From positions 1 through 64,000 of the forward strand of contig JAJFHD010000046.1 in the NCBI GenBank assembly GCA_021775805.1: DNA of 64,000 nucleotides, read 5' to 3'. Positions 7,914 to 17,168 of the stretch are shown here, piece after piece (position 1 is the stretch's first letter; each line of letters opens with the position of its first letter). The DNA comes from Alphaproteobacteria bacterium. GTDB lineage: Bacteria > Pseudomonadota > Alphaproteobacteria > Rhizobiales > JAJFHC01. The notes beneath the pieces were generated by a model. It was not told the DNA's origin, did no database searches, and saw nothing but the letters and a program-made list of their open reading frames with translations. Both the position numbers and the translations under genes were made by a program.

Positions 7914-8900
7914 ATGGCACACAATCTGTTTCAGAACCGGATGGCCTTTGTGGATGAAGTACCTTGGCATGGGCTAGGCACAAGGGTCCCATCAACTGTC
8001 GGTTCGACAGAAATGATCGAAGCGGCAAATTTGGCGTGGAGGGTCGAAAAAGTCCCGGCGCCGGGTGCACGGCTCTTGGATTCCGAAAAGAAACTCTACG
8101 ACCGCTATCTTGTGCAACGTGATCCTGTCGGAACGGAGGAAGAGACCGTTGCATTTGCCATTGTCGGACAGGCTTACGAACCGGTTCAAAATGCTGACGC
8201 GTTTCGCTTCTTTGAACCGTTTGTCGACGCCAAGTGGGCAGAGTTTCATACCGCGGGCGCTCTGGGCAATGGTGAGCGAGTATGGGTGCTCGCCAAGCTG
8301 AATAGCCAGATTTGCATCGGCGAAGACGACGTCATCGACCGATTCATTCTCCTTTCTAACACACATGACGGGACGAGCGCTGTAACAGTTCGCTTCACTC
8401 CAATCCGGGTTGTTTGCCAGAATACATTGAACCTCGCCCAGAAGGAGGGCAAGGCAGCGATATCGTTCCGCCACTCCCGCAATGTCCTCGACCATATCGC
8501 CAAGGCACAGGTGTCCGAACTGAAGTTTCTGATCGACAAGGTCTTCAGTGAGGCGGAGACTCTCTTCGGCCAATTGGCCTTGCGTTCCGTCCGAACGGTA
8601 GACATAGATCGCTATCTTCACCTCCTGTTTCCCCAGACGGATGAGCACAAAAGGCGTGGGCAAGAGCCGGAGCGGTGGATCCGCATTCGTTCAATCCTCG
8701 ATGATGACAAGGTTACTCCGACGGCAACGCGCGGGACATTGTGGGCACTTTACAATGCCGTTGTCCGGGACGAGGATTTCCGGGCGTCACGCGAGTCCGG
8801 CGCTGATGCGAGGCTCGAGCGGGTCTGGTTCGGACGGGGGCAAGACATGAAACTCAAAGCTTTGGAGAATGCCCGCAGTATGTTGAAATCTGCTGCTTAA
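7914..8900 (+). CDS. DUF932 (TIGR03299-type) phage/plasmid-like protein
   Basis: 328 residues. The N-terminus (MAHNLFQNRMAFVDEVPWHG, then LGTRV) and the middle (LLSNTHDGTSAVTVRFTPIR, then VVCQNTLNLA) are the hallmarks of the DUF932 family carried by plasmids, phages and integrative elements. The biochemical role is not established. ATG 7914 is the natural start because MAHN is typical, although no Shine-Dalgarno is obvious. The length is about normal for the family. Its presence supports a mobile origin for this part of the window. Confidence 0.85.
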   Translation: MAHNLFQNRMAFVDEVPWHGLGTRVPSTVGSTEMIEAANLAWRVEKVPAPGARLLDSEKKLYDRYLVQRDPVGTEEETVAFAIVGQAYEPVQNADAFRFFEPFVDAKWAEFHTAGALGNGERVWVLAKLNSQICIGEDDVIDRFILLSNTHDGTSAVTVRFTPIRVVCQNTLNLAQKEGKAAISFRHSRNVLDHIAKAQVSELKFLIDKVFSEAETLFGQLALRSVRTVDIDRYLHLLFPQTDEHKRRGQEPERWIRIRSILDDDKVTPTATRGTLWALYNAVVRDEDFRASRESGADARLERVWFGRGQDMKLKALENARSMLKSAA

Positions 8901-9117
8901 TCGACCGGCCATGTTTCGCCTCGACCCACTATCGGGGATTTCAAGTCAATGGGCGTTGCTTTTCCATGAAGCCCTGATCGCCTCCCTATGAGGGACCAGA
9001 CGGCACAGGCAAGAGGGATGGTGATGGAGGAATGCCAGTTCAGCTGGTTGACACACGCGCAGCGTGATCAGTACCACGATGGGACCGGTTGCCCTTGCCT
9101 ACCAAGCGAATTTGCCA

Positions 9118-12100
9118 TCAGCCTGCCTTCGAGGTCACGTCGGAGCTCACCTCCTCCAGTTTCTTGAAGATCCCTTCGATCACGTTCTCCTTGCCGCTGA
9201 AAAGTTCGTCCGGCCCGCCTACGTGCATGTTGCTGAACGGCGGCTCGTAAAGCGACGACGCATCCATAACTCCGCGTGCCGTCAACTGTTCGATCACCAT
9301 CTCAACAAAACGGATCTGCGGTGGGGTGAGGCTCCGGTCGTTCAAGAACTCTGAGAAGGTCGCTTGCGCAGCGGATCGGTCAAGGCCGACCAAGGTGCGG
9401 ACAAAGTAAGCCAGCGAGGGCGCTTCCCTGCGTGCCAGCAACCCCGAGAGCAGCGTCTGCCCATCCTCTTCGCCAATCTCTACTAAGGCCGCCTCCAACC
9501 CCTCCAGATCGGCCGTAGTGAGCGGTTGATTGGTCCGCAGCCGGTGAACCACAAGGTGGTCGCGGTGGCTATCGAGATAGCTCCTGACCTTTTTCTCGTA
9601 CTGGGCGCCTGTCATCTTCGGCATGGCGACCAGCTCTTCCTGCCGGACGTTGAGCACCTCGTCCTCGAAATCCGTGTAGACGATCTTGCGCTTCTTCTTG
9701 TCGAGGAAAGGCATTAGTCCGCGTAACCGCAGGCGCAGTTCCTCCAGACCGTTGAGGTTCATACCCTCCCAGAATTCGTTCTCCTGCATCGAGGCCAGAT
9801 AGCCGAGCTGTGCCTTCACTGCCGGGATCGTGGCCTTCTCCTCCAGTAGCATCGCAATCTCGACCACGCGCTGCCTGTGGTTCTCGTAGACGCCCGCGTT
9901 ACCCTCGGCCAAGGCAAGCTGCATGCGCAGAGCGGTGAGGTCGAACATTCGCGACTCGATTTCATCCGTATCGATCTCACTGGGCAGCCCGGCTACCTCA
10001 CGGCGCAGCCGCTCATGGTCGGCGACGCTGAGCTGTTCCCATGTTTCGCGCTCCCGGTAGTGGTCCACCGCCTCCAGATGCATCCTAACTATGAAGTTTT
10101 CGCGGTTCATTGCCGCCACCTCTCCGTGGAGCCCCTTGGTCAATGACCCCGCCAGCACAGCATCCGGGTCAAGGTCCGGTGTTCTCTGCACATGGGTCAG
10201 CAATTGTACGCGGGACCGGAACAGCCGGGTGCCCAGCGGAGTGGCTCCTCCGGCCTCGATGCCTTGCGGGTTCTCGCGGAAGAAGTCGAAGTTGAAGCAA
10301 AAGTCGAAGACGCGAAAATCCTGTTTGTCGTTGTCGGGCCCAAACAAGTCCGGGCATAGCCGAGTGCCACGGCCAATCATCTGCCAGAACTTGATCTTCG
10401 AATAGACGGGTTTGAAGAAGACGAGGTTGGCCACCTCAGGGATGTCGATGCCGGTGTCGAGCATGTCCACCGAGATCGCGATGTGTGGCGCCTTGTCCTT
10501 CTGCGAGAAGTCGTCGAGCAGGCTCTGCGGGTACTTGGCGTAGTGGTCGATGATGCGTGCGAAATTACCCTTGTAGTGTGGGTAGTGGTGATTGAACCGC
10601 TCCTCGATGAACTTCGCGTGCTCGTGATTGCGGGCGAAGAGGATCGTCTTGGCGAGCCGGTCACCGCCTTCGACCTTGTGCCCGTGCTCCATCACATGCT
10701 GGAGCATCTTGTCGACGGTGTCCTTGTTGAAGAGCCAGCTGTTGATGGCGCTGGCGTTGACGCGATCCGGTAACTCGCCCGGCTCCACATCATCGCCCCA
10801 GTCGAGGCTCTCCCACTGCTCTTTTTCCTCGTCGCTGAGAGAATCGTAGTCGATGCCCTCGCGGGGGAACTTGAGGTCCACTTGCTGCACGCGCGGCGGC
10901 ACCAAGAAGTCGTCCGCCACTGCGGTCTCCAACTCGTAGGCGTCGGTCGGCACCCCCGGCTCGAGATTGAAAAGACTGTAGGTATTTCTGTCCACCTGCT
11001 CCCGCGGTGTCGCGGTCAGACCGACCAGAAGCGAGTCGAAGTAGCGGAAGATTGCGCCGTACTTCTGGTACACCGAACGGTGCGCCTCGTCGATGATCAC
11101 CAGATCGAAGTGCCCGACGCTGAACCGCGCCTCGTTACCCTTCGTCTCGTCGATCAGCCCCATCATCGTCGGGTAGGTGCTGACATAGACCCGGCCCGCC
11201 TTGTCCTTCTCGGTCACCAGATTCACCGGACTCGATTCCGGCAGATGGGTTTTGAATGCACCCACGGCTTGGTTGACCAGAGACACCCGGTCGGCCAGAA
11301 ACAGCGCCCGCTTCACCCAACCCGCCCGCTGCAGGAGGTCCACCAGTGCGATGGCAACTCGCGTTTTGCCTGTGCCGGTAGCCATAACCAGAAGTGCCTT
11401 GCGCTTCTTCTTCTCCAGATCCGTCCCGATGCTCGCAATGGCGCGGTGCGCATAATAGCGTTCGACAATTTTCTTGTTGAGACGGATAGACTGCAGGGAT
11501 TTGTGGGCCGCCCTGCGGTTGATCAAGGAGGCCAGCTCGTCTTTCTTGTAGAACCCGGCAACGGTGCGCGGCGGGTAAGCGTGGTCGTCCCACAGCCGGG
11601 TCTTGTAGCCGTTGGTGTAGAAGATGACCGGCCGCTGGCCGTGCATGTCTTCCAGACAGTCCGCATAGAGCTTCGCCTGCTGCTGCCCCACCTCCGGGTC
11701 AACGATGGTCTTCTTCGCCTCAACCACCGCCAACGGCTTCCCGTCATCCCCCCACAGGACGTAGTCGGCGGAGCCGGTGCCCGTCTTGTTGGGCATGCCG
11801 GTGACTTCGTACTCGCGGTCATCCGGCTGATCCAATGGCCAACCGGCGCGTTGCAGGGCGAGGTCGATAATGAGCTTGCGGGTCTTGTCTTCGTTCCAGT
11901 CGCGTGTCTCGGGGACGGCCTCGTTCTCCGCCTTGATGGCCGCAATCCGTTCGCGGAGCGCCTTCAACTCACTCTCGACTTCCTTCTGTGCTTCGTCCGC
12001 CGCGTTCAGCTCTTCCTCGAGGGCATCCAGCGCCTCGACGCTGGTTGGCGTGGCTTGCGGTTCCACCTTCGGGACGAGGGATTCGTCAAAGGTCCTCCCC

Positions 12101-12516
12101 TGCAGGTCCTCCGCTCCTTGGCGCAGGTAAGTGCGACCCGCCCAGTAGACGAGATGGAACAGCTCCCGCACGACCTCGAGCGCTTTTTCCGGAGAGGGTG
12201 ACTTGTTGCCGTGCACCGCCGCATTGCCCGCCTGTCGGATGTACTCGGCCTTTTGCCAGACAACCTCCGGCAAGAGCTCACGGAAAGCGGGCTCGGTCAT
12301 GTAGTTGTCTAGGTTCTGGACTTTCGGCGGACTCAGGGCCTTATCAACCTTGTAGACCCGTTTAACCAAGCGCTCCAGTGTGTGCCGGGCATGAAAGCAA
12401 GAAGCCCGTGGATCGCCGTAGACGTGCAGCTCCGCAAAACTCGCGCTCTCCGCCACGTGCGGGAATTCCTGTTGCAGGAATGCGAAGTTGGCGGAGATGA
12501 GGATACGCTGTGTCAC
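9118..12516 (-). CDS. hsdR: Type I restriction endonuclease, R subunit
   Basis: 1132 residues; the ATP-dependent motor and nuclease of a type I system. In order: an N-terminal DUF4145-like helical domain (1-150), a coiled coil (about 165-200), a PD-(D/E)xK nuclease core (ADYVLWGDDGKPLAVVEAKKT, about 250-270), a superfamily-2 helicase with Walker A MATGTGKT (about 378) and DEAH (VIIDEAHRS, about 485), then GLTATP, and an EcoEI-type C-terminal domain. Start is GTG 12516, with GGAAG in the stop region of the upstream gene as ribosome site. It is the last gene of hsdM-hsdS-unknown-hsdR. All motor and nuclease motifs look intact. Confidence 0.93.
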   Translation of the reverse strand: MTQRILISANFAFLQQEFPHVAESASFAELHVYGDPRASCFHARHTLERLVKRVYKVDKALSPPKVQNLDNYMTEPAFRELLPEVVWQKAEYIRQAGNAAVHGNKSPSPEKALEVVRELFHLVYWAGRTYLRQGAEDLQGRTFDESLVPKVEPQATPTSVEALDALEEELNAADEAQKEVESELKALRERIAAIKAENEAVPETRDWNEDKTRKLIIDLALQRAGWPLDQPDDREYEVTGMPNKTGTGSADYVLWGDDGKPLAVVEAKKTIVDPEVGQQQAKLYADCLEDMHGQRPVIFYTNGYKTRLWDDHAYPPRTVAGFYKKDELASLINRRAAHKSLQSIRLNKKIVERYYAHRAIASIGTDLEKKKRKALLVMATGTGKTRVAIALVDLLQRAGWVKRALFLADRVSLVNQAVGAFKTHLPESSPVNLVTEKDKAGRVYVSTYPTMMGLIDETKGNEARFSVGHFDLVIIDEAHRSVYQKYGAIFRYFDSLLVGLTATPREQVDRNTYSLFNLEPGVPTDAYELETAVADDFLVPPRVQQVDLKFPREGIDYDSLSDEEKEQWESLDWGDDVEPGELPDRVNASAINSWLFNKDTVDKMLQHVMEHGHKVEGGDRLAKTILFARNHEHAKFIEERFNHHYPHYKGNFARIIDHYAKYPQSLLDDFSQKDKAPHIAISVDMLDTGIDIPEVANLVFFKPVYSKIKFWQMIGRGTRLCPDLFGPDNDKQDFRVFDFCFNFDFFRENPQGIEAGGATPLGTRLFRSRVQLLTHVQRTPDLDPDAVLAGSLTKGLHGEVAAMNRENFIVRMHLEAVDHYRERETWEQLSVADHERLRREVAGLPSEIDTDEIESRMFDLTALRMQLALAEGNAGVYENHRQRVVEIAMLLEEKATIPAVKAQLGYLASMQENEFWEGMNLNGLEELRLRLRGLMPFLDKKKRKIVYTDFEDEVLNVRQEELVAMPKMTGAQYEKKVRSYLDSHRDHLVVHRLRTNQPLTTADLEGLEAALVEIGEEDGQTLLSGLLARREAPSLAYFVRTLVGLDRSAAQATFSEFLNDRSLTPPQIRFVEMVIEQLTARGVMDASSLYEPPFSNMHVGGPDELFSGKENVIEGIFKKLEEVSSDVTSKAG

Positions 12517-12522
12517 CGGAGG

Positions 12523-13185
12523 TTACTTCCGACCTTTGATGAACAGGGTCATTTCCAACGCACGCAACGCTCCAACAGGAGGAAGGCCACGTTCATTCAA
12601 ATTCTTGTTCATCGTCTTGTTCACTTCTGTAGCCAAACCTTCTGTCACCACCTCTCGCAACGCGTAAGCATATTCACAGTACGATCCACACTTGTCCTTC
12701 CTGTAGAAACCGCCCCATGTAGTCCCCGTACGCTTATCCCAAATCGGCCAGATAGCGGGGTAGAGGAAGTGAAGGATCTTCGATAGTCCAACGACCGATT
12801 TGCCGTTCGATGCCCGTGTACTGATGCACTCACTGAGCTCACGAACTTCACGCAAACCCCAGTCGGGCAATCTAAGGGGCGCCTCCCCCAACTTGCCGAG
12901 CTTCCTCCGAACGTCCGCCCAATTCTCGATCTTGAGATCAAGGATCGTGGGCATCCAACCGAAGGCCGCATGGGCGAGGGCAGTAAATTCGGACTCGGTG
13001 GGCGGAGACATTTTGGCGAAGTGCTCGATCAAATGGTCGTAGGACTTCACATAAGTCATGTCTCTGTCCGGGAGGTTGACCACGGGTTCAGACAATAGTC
13101 CGAGACGACTTATCTTGGTCTTTAGCATCTCGGTAGATTGTAAGTTTTGTTGGTTCATGAAACCGGCAAGCTCACAGATTCCCAT
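12523..13185 (-). CDS. Unknown protein inside the type I RM operon
   Basis: 220 residues from ATG 13185, which overlaps the hsdS stop by 14 bases; ATG 13155 is an alternative. It sits between hsdS and hsdR with six bases to the hsdR start, so it is translationally embedded in the operon. A motif SKILHFLYPAIWPIWDKRTG (about residues 128-147) resembles the helix-hairpin-helix core seen in glycosylase-like DNA-binding proteins, where a Pro and Asp follow an aromatic helix. The HNH gene at 16153 carries a comparable LLLAYPDRYGVWN. I cannot name a family. It may modulate restriction or recognise DNA. Confidence 0.75.
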   Translation of the reverse strand: MGICELAGFMNQQNLQSTEMLKTKISRLGLLSEPVVNLPDRDMTYVKSYDHLIEHFAKMSPPTESEFTALAHAAFGWMPTILDLKIENWADVRRKLGKLGEAPLRLPDWGLREVRELSECISTRASNGKSVVGLSKILHFLYPAIWPIWDKRTGTTWGGFYRKDKCGSYCEYAYALREVVTEGLATEVNKTMNKNLNERGLPPVGALRALEMTLFIKGRK

Positions 13186-14221
13186 TAAAGACGCGGGATT
13201 GCAGGGAGGCGAAGAGGCTGTTGAGTTCGTCGAGGTGGGCGCGCTGGCTGGCCTTCTGTTGCTCGATGGATTCGACGATGGCGGAGAAGCGGCGTTGGAG
13301 GTCGAGGGATGGCACAAGGATCGGCATCCTGTTCAATATGACCATTGTCAGGTACTTCGTATTTGTTCCCTTCGAAAATCGCTTCAAATCACCGAGCAGA
13401 TACTCAAGTGCCCACCGTGCATATGCATACGTAAGTAGGTTTTCATCAACGGTGATGACGTAAGTGCGTTGGTATGCGTTGAATCTTCCTTTGTAGTGCT
13501 TGACGGAATAGTCGGCATTGGCGTTGTTTCCGGCGAGTAGTAGCGCCTCGCAATCGAACGCGAATTCATCAATCGCAAAAGTCTCACGAGCGCACGTGAA
13601 GAATGGGTACTTACCGCCTTCGACTGCCGCGTTTGAATCCAACTTGCCCGTAGTGAACTCGAAAGCAGACTTGAGTGTCTCTTTGGGGAGCGCCAACGGA
13701 TTGGTGACGGGGTCGCCGAACATGTCGAGGAATGTGGATTGGAGGAGGGTGTCAAGCTGTGCAAGGGACTCGCGGCGCTTGGCCCGCAAGGCGTCCGCCG
13801 CATCAAGAATCCCCGCAATCCGCTTCTGCTCGGCGAGGGGCGGGAGGGGGATTTGGGTTTCTTTCAGAAACTTGTAGTGCCGGCTGTAGCCTGCTGCCGG
13901 AATCTCAATTGCGTTCAGCGCATGGTAAAGATACTTCGTGTCACTCTCGACCTTAGGCTGCAACACTTTTGTCCCATCCGCCCCCATAGCGAATTCAAAG
14001 TCCACATACTTGATCGCTCTCGTGTGATCGCCAAAGACGATGACGGGCGGCTTGGCTTTGCAAATACGCGACCTGTCATTCACGAAGCCGGCGATGAGCC
14101 CCTTTCCTTGGTCTACGACTGGGATTGCACCTTCTTCGAGGAACTCCTTTTGCGGAGTTTTGACGTTCCCGCCAGATGCGTCCTTGAACACATCGAGGAA
14201 AGGTTGAACCTGAAAAGTCAC
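13172..14221 (-). CDS. hsdS: Type I restriction-modification specificity subunit
   Basis: 349 residues with two target-recognition domains separated and followed by conserved coiled-coil regions. TRD1 covers about 1-110 and ends with PLPPLAEQKRIAGILDAADA. The central helix runs to LDTLLQSTFLDMFGDP. TRD2 covers about 185-300, and the distal helix is FSAIVESIEQQKASQRAHLD, ending SRVFNGNL. The subunit sets the DNA sequence methylated and cut by the complex. Start is GTG 14221, overlapping the hsdM TGA by four bases (GTGA), a translational coupling usual in these operons. No truncation is seen. Confidence 0.92.
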   Translation of the reverse strand: MTFQVQPFLDVFKDASGGNVKTPQKEFLEEGAIPVVDQGKGLIAGFVNDRSRICKAKPPVIVFGDHTRAIKYVDFEFAMGADGTKVLQPKVESDTKYLYHALNAIEIPAAGYSRHYKFLKETQIPLPPLAEQKRIAGILDAADALRAKRRESLAQLDTLLQSTFLDMFGDPVTNPLALPKETLKSAFEFTTGKLDSNAAVEGGKYPFFTCARETFAIDEFAFDCEALLLAGNNANADYSVKHYKGRFNAYQRTYVITVDENLLTYAYARWALEYLLGDLKRFSKGTNTKYLTMVILNRMPILVPSLDLQRRFSAIVESIEQQKASQRAHLDELNSLFASLQSRVFNGNL

Positions 14222-15702
14222 GTGAGCATCCCTTCCAACTCCACCCGTCCCTTCGCGATCTCCGCCTCCAGCTCTGCCAGCCGTTCCAAGATCACCTTCG
14301 GCGGGTCGTATTCCACCGGCTCGTACTCCACTTCCTTGTAGCGGTTGATGGAAAGGTCGTAGTCGTTGTCCGCGATCTCGGCCTTGGGCACGAGGAAGCT
14401 CTGATCTGTCCGGGCACGGTCGTCCTCGGCGTCGCGCTGCTGCCAGCGGGTGAGGATGTCGGCGAGGTCGCTCTTGTCGGGCTGAGGCGTCCGCTTGTCG
14501 TCGAGGGAGAAACCGTCGGCCTGCATGTCGTAGAACCAGACGTCGTCCGTGCCGCCGGAGTTGGTCTTGGTGAAGAGCAGGATGGCGGTCGAGACCCCGG
14601 CGTAGGGTCTGAAGACGCCCGCGGGCATGGAGACGATGGCGTCGAGCTTCTGCTCCTCGATCAGGATCTCGCGCAGGGTCTTGTGCGCCTTGCTCGATCC
14701 GAAGAGCACGCCGTCGGGCACGATGACGGCGGCGCGGCCGCCCGTCTGGAGCAGACGTAAAAAGAGCGCGAGGAAGAGCAGCTCGGTCTTCTTGGTCTTG
14801 ACGATCCGCTGCAGGTCCTTGGCAGTAGACTCGTAGTCGAGACTGCCGGCGAAGGGCGGATTGGCGAGGATGAGGGAGTACCTCTCCGCATCGTCGTCGT
14901 CGGCTTCAGCCAGCGAATCCTTGTAGCGGATGTCCGGGTTCTCCACGCCGTGCAGCAGCATGTTCATGCTGCCGATGCGCAGCATGGTGTTGTCGAAGTC
15001 ATAGCCGTGGAAAGTATGGTCGTTGAAACGGCGGCGGGCGGCGGGGTCCTTGTAGATGGTGCCACTGTGGTGCTCGACGAGGTGCTCGGAGGCGGCGATG
15101 AGGAAGCCCGCAGTGCCACAGGCCGGATCGCAGATCACGTCCTTGGGCGTGGGCGCGGTCATGTCCACCATCAGCTTGATGATGTGGCGCGGGGTGCGGA
15201 ACTGCCCGTTCTGTCCGGCAGTGGCGATCTTGCCGAGCATGTACTCGTAGAGGTCGCCCTTGGTGTCGCTGTCCGCCATGTCGATACCGTCGAGTTGATC
15301 CACCACGTTGGCCAGCACCCGGGCCGTGGGCATCATGAACAGGGCATCCTTCATGTGGTGGGTGTAGGTCGAGTTGCCCTCGCCATCTGATTGACCGTTG
15401 TCGCCGAGGGTCTTGATGAAGGGGAACACCCGGTCACGCACCGTCTCGAACATCTGTTCGGGCGCGGCCTCCTTGAACCGGGACCAGCGCAGGTGGTCCT
15501 GTTCAGCCGTGAAGACCGGATCTTCGATGGGCATACCGGTGCGGGTGGCCTTGTACTCCCGAAGCGTGTGCAACTCGTCGAGCCGCTTGATGAAGAGAAG
15601 ATAAGTCAGCTGCTCGATGACCGAGAGCGGGTTGGAGATGCCCCCGGACCACATCGTATCCCAGATTCTGTCGACTTTTGACCTAAGTTCGCCGGTGATC
15701 AT
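14218..15702 (-). CDS. hsdM: Type I restriction-modification methyltransferase subunit
   Basis: 494 residues; an N6-adenine DNA methyltransferase. An HsdM N-terminal helical domain (1-135, with QLTYLLFIKRLDEL) precedes the methylase core. SAM-binding motif I is DPACGTAGFLIAA (about 192-204) and the catalytic motif IV is LILANPPF (about 280-287). The start is ATG 15702 with GAGAAGAA just upstream. It is the first gene of the operon, with a 450-bp divergent intergenic region before it that must contain the operon promoter. It should methylate together with HsdS and protect host DNA from HsdR. Confidence 0.94.
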   Translation of the reverse strand: MITGELRSKVDRIWDTMWSGGISNPLSVIEQLTYLLFIKRLDELHTLREYKATRTGMPIEDPVFTAEQDHLRWSRFKEAAPEQMFETVRDRVFPFIKTLGDNGQSDGEGNSTYTHHMKDALFMMPTARVLANVVDQLDGIDMADSDTKGDLYEYMLGKIATAGQNGQFRTPRHIIKLMVDMTAPTPKDVICDPACGTAGFLIAASEHLVEHHSGTIYKDPAARRRFNDHTFHGYDFDNTMLRIGSMNMLLHGVENPDIRYKDSLAEADDDDAERYSLILANPPFAGSLDYESTAKDLQRIVKTKKTELLFLALFLRLLQTGGRAAVIVPDGVLFGSSKAHKTLREILIEEQKLDAIVSMPAGVFRPYAGVSTAILLFTKTNSGGTDDVWFYDMQADGFSLDDKRTPQPDKSDLADILTRWQQRDAEDDRARTDQSFLVPKAEIADNDYDLSINRYKEVEYEPVEYDPPKVILERLAELEAEIAKGRVELEGMLT

Positions 15703-16152
15703 GTTCTTCTCGCCTGTGCTTCAGGATTCGCGGATTGCTATGCGTCCTTAACTGTCAAGGCCTTCAAGATACATCCCAACTTTCCCCTCTGCCACTAAAC
15801 ATTACATTTCGGTTTTTCAACCTCGGTCTAAGAAGCAATCCTCATTAGGGGGCGGTTCAATTCTTCCGACACGCATCCACAATCTGTACGAACTTACATC
15901 GAGGCGTTACTCTCAAGATTGAACCAACCGGCGGGCCCAAATAGCCCAAGTTCGGGATTGCCGGGTGGTAACGATGTTGAGGTCTCGCGATGAAAGAAGG
16001 TAGGCCTCCGGCGTTCCCGGCCATACGGCCATACGGCCATTGATTTATCCAGATTTTTACGCCGGTTGTGCCAAAACTGACGAAGACGAGATTGATGGCA
16101 TACTGCTGCACCATGTTAATCAAGTTCCGCTCATTCTGTAGGAGTTTGAACC
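15703..16152. other. 450-bp divergent region between hsdM and an HNH gene
   Basis: It contains the promoters of the RM operon (minus) and the HNH gene (plus). Visible structures are a separated inverted repeat, GGTTCAATTCTT at 15854-15865 with AAGATTGAACC at 15915-15925, and a short tandem CCATACGG-CCATACGG near 16020-16035. Either could be an operator. No clear consensus promoter or coding frame was found. Confidence 0.4.
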
Positions 16153-17073
16153 TTGACCATTGATATCAAAAAGGCCCTCAGCCTGCCGGAAATACGTGAC
16201 TCAGTTTCTAAGCGTGACGAGGTTCTTGAACGTTTCGGACCAGTTTTTCGCGACCCGTCTCGACTGACTCAGCAGGATTACTTCGACTTCCTTAGCTACA
16301 GGAAAAATCATCATTGGACCGGTTTGGAACGTCTTGGCCGATCTGCTGCGGACGATATGGAGAATTTGAGGGATGCAGTGACAACTCTTACCAATGAAAC
16401 CCTCCCTCTGTCAGATCGGTTCGATGCCGCCTCATCGAAGGTGCAAGGCGTCGGTCCGGCGACATTAACGCCAATGCTGCTTCTAGCCTATCCTGATCGC
16501 TACGGCGTTTGGAACGGCACCAGTGAACCAGAGATGCGGGACCGCAGATATTGGCCAGCTTTCCCTCGCGGCTCTTCAGATGGTGAAAAGTATGAAATAG
16601 TAAATTCTGTGCTGCTCAACCTAGCTTCCGACTTTCGAATTGATCTGTGGACGTTGGATGCAATCTGGTGGATGAGCAAACTAGAGCGCCAGAACACTGG
16701 TCATTATAAGGATGATTGGTTCAAGGCTATTTGGGCCATGGCGGATCAGGCAGAAAAGACCGCAAAACAATCGTGCGGTCAGACGGTTGACCGCATGGTC
16801 AAAAACAAAGAGCTAAGGATGTCTAAGGAGGAGCTTATCGCGTATTTAGGCGAACTGCTCGACGAAGCCGACCACCGTTGCGCGATCACAGGGCTGCTCC
16901 TGCAGGCTGACGGCCCAGACAACCAATTGCGACCCTCTTTAGATCGCATTGACAGCGACGGTCATTATGAGGCTGGGAATTTGCAAGTGGTGGCTCGATT
17001 CATCAACTTCTGGAAACAGGACACAGCAGACGTTGAGTTCCGTAGGCTGTTGGCAATCGTGCGCGGTGAGTAA
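16153..17073 (+). CDS. HNH-type endonuclease with HhH-like N-terminal domain
   Basis: 306 residues from TTG 16153, preceded by AGGAG at about eight bases. The C-terminus holds an HNH motif: HRCAITG near 238, then LDRIDSDGHYEAGNLQVV with the invariant Asp-Arg and His, and ARFINFWK after it. The first 200 residues contain KVQGVGPATLTPMLLLAYPD, a helix-hairpin-helix-like stretch followed by RYGVWN. HNH nucleases nick or cut DNA with a bound divalent metal. Position beside the type I system, divergent from hsdM, suggests a restriction or defence role. Exact family unknown. Confidence 0.75.
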   Translation: MTIDIKKALSLPEIRDSVSKRDEVLERFGPVFRDPSRLTQQDYFDFLSYRKNHHWTGLERLGRSAADDMENLRDAVTTLTNETLPLSDRFDAASSKVQGVGPATLTPMLLLAYPDRYGVWNGTSEPEMRDRRYWPAFPRGSSDGEKYEIVNSVLLNLASDFRIDLWTLDAIWWMSKLERQNTGHYKDDWFKAIWAMADQAEKTAKQSCGQTVDRMVKNKELRMSKEELIAYLGELLDEADHRCAITGLLLQADGPDNQLRPSLDRIDSDGHYEAGNLQVVARFINFWKQDTADVEFRRLLAIVRGE

Positions 17074-17168
17074 CCGATCCTGTTAAACCACGGCACATAC
17101 CAAGCCCAACGCGATTCTGTCATCGACGACAACGAAAGACGTGTATCTGATGTTGAAGAAAACCGCTC

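Noticed and set aside
10882..12201. Long plus-strand open frame (439 codons) inside hsdR
   Set aside because: It is antisense to a well-supported hsdR with all motifs; the product is rich in Arg, His and Val, has no recognisable domain, and arises from GC-rich codon use on the other strand.
16020..16035. Short tandem repeat as a CRISPR-like array
   Set aside because: Only two 8-bp units without spacers; no array-type repeat was seen anywhere in the window.
15857..16123. 88-codon minus-strand frame upstream of hsdM
   Set aside because: No ribosome site, no recognisable domain and low-complexity C-terminus; more likely promoter region between hsdM and the HNH gene.
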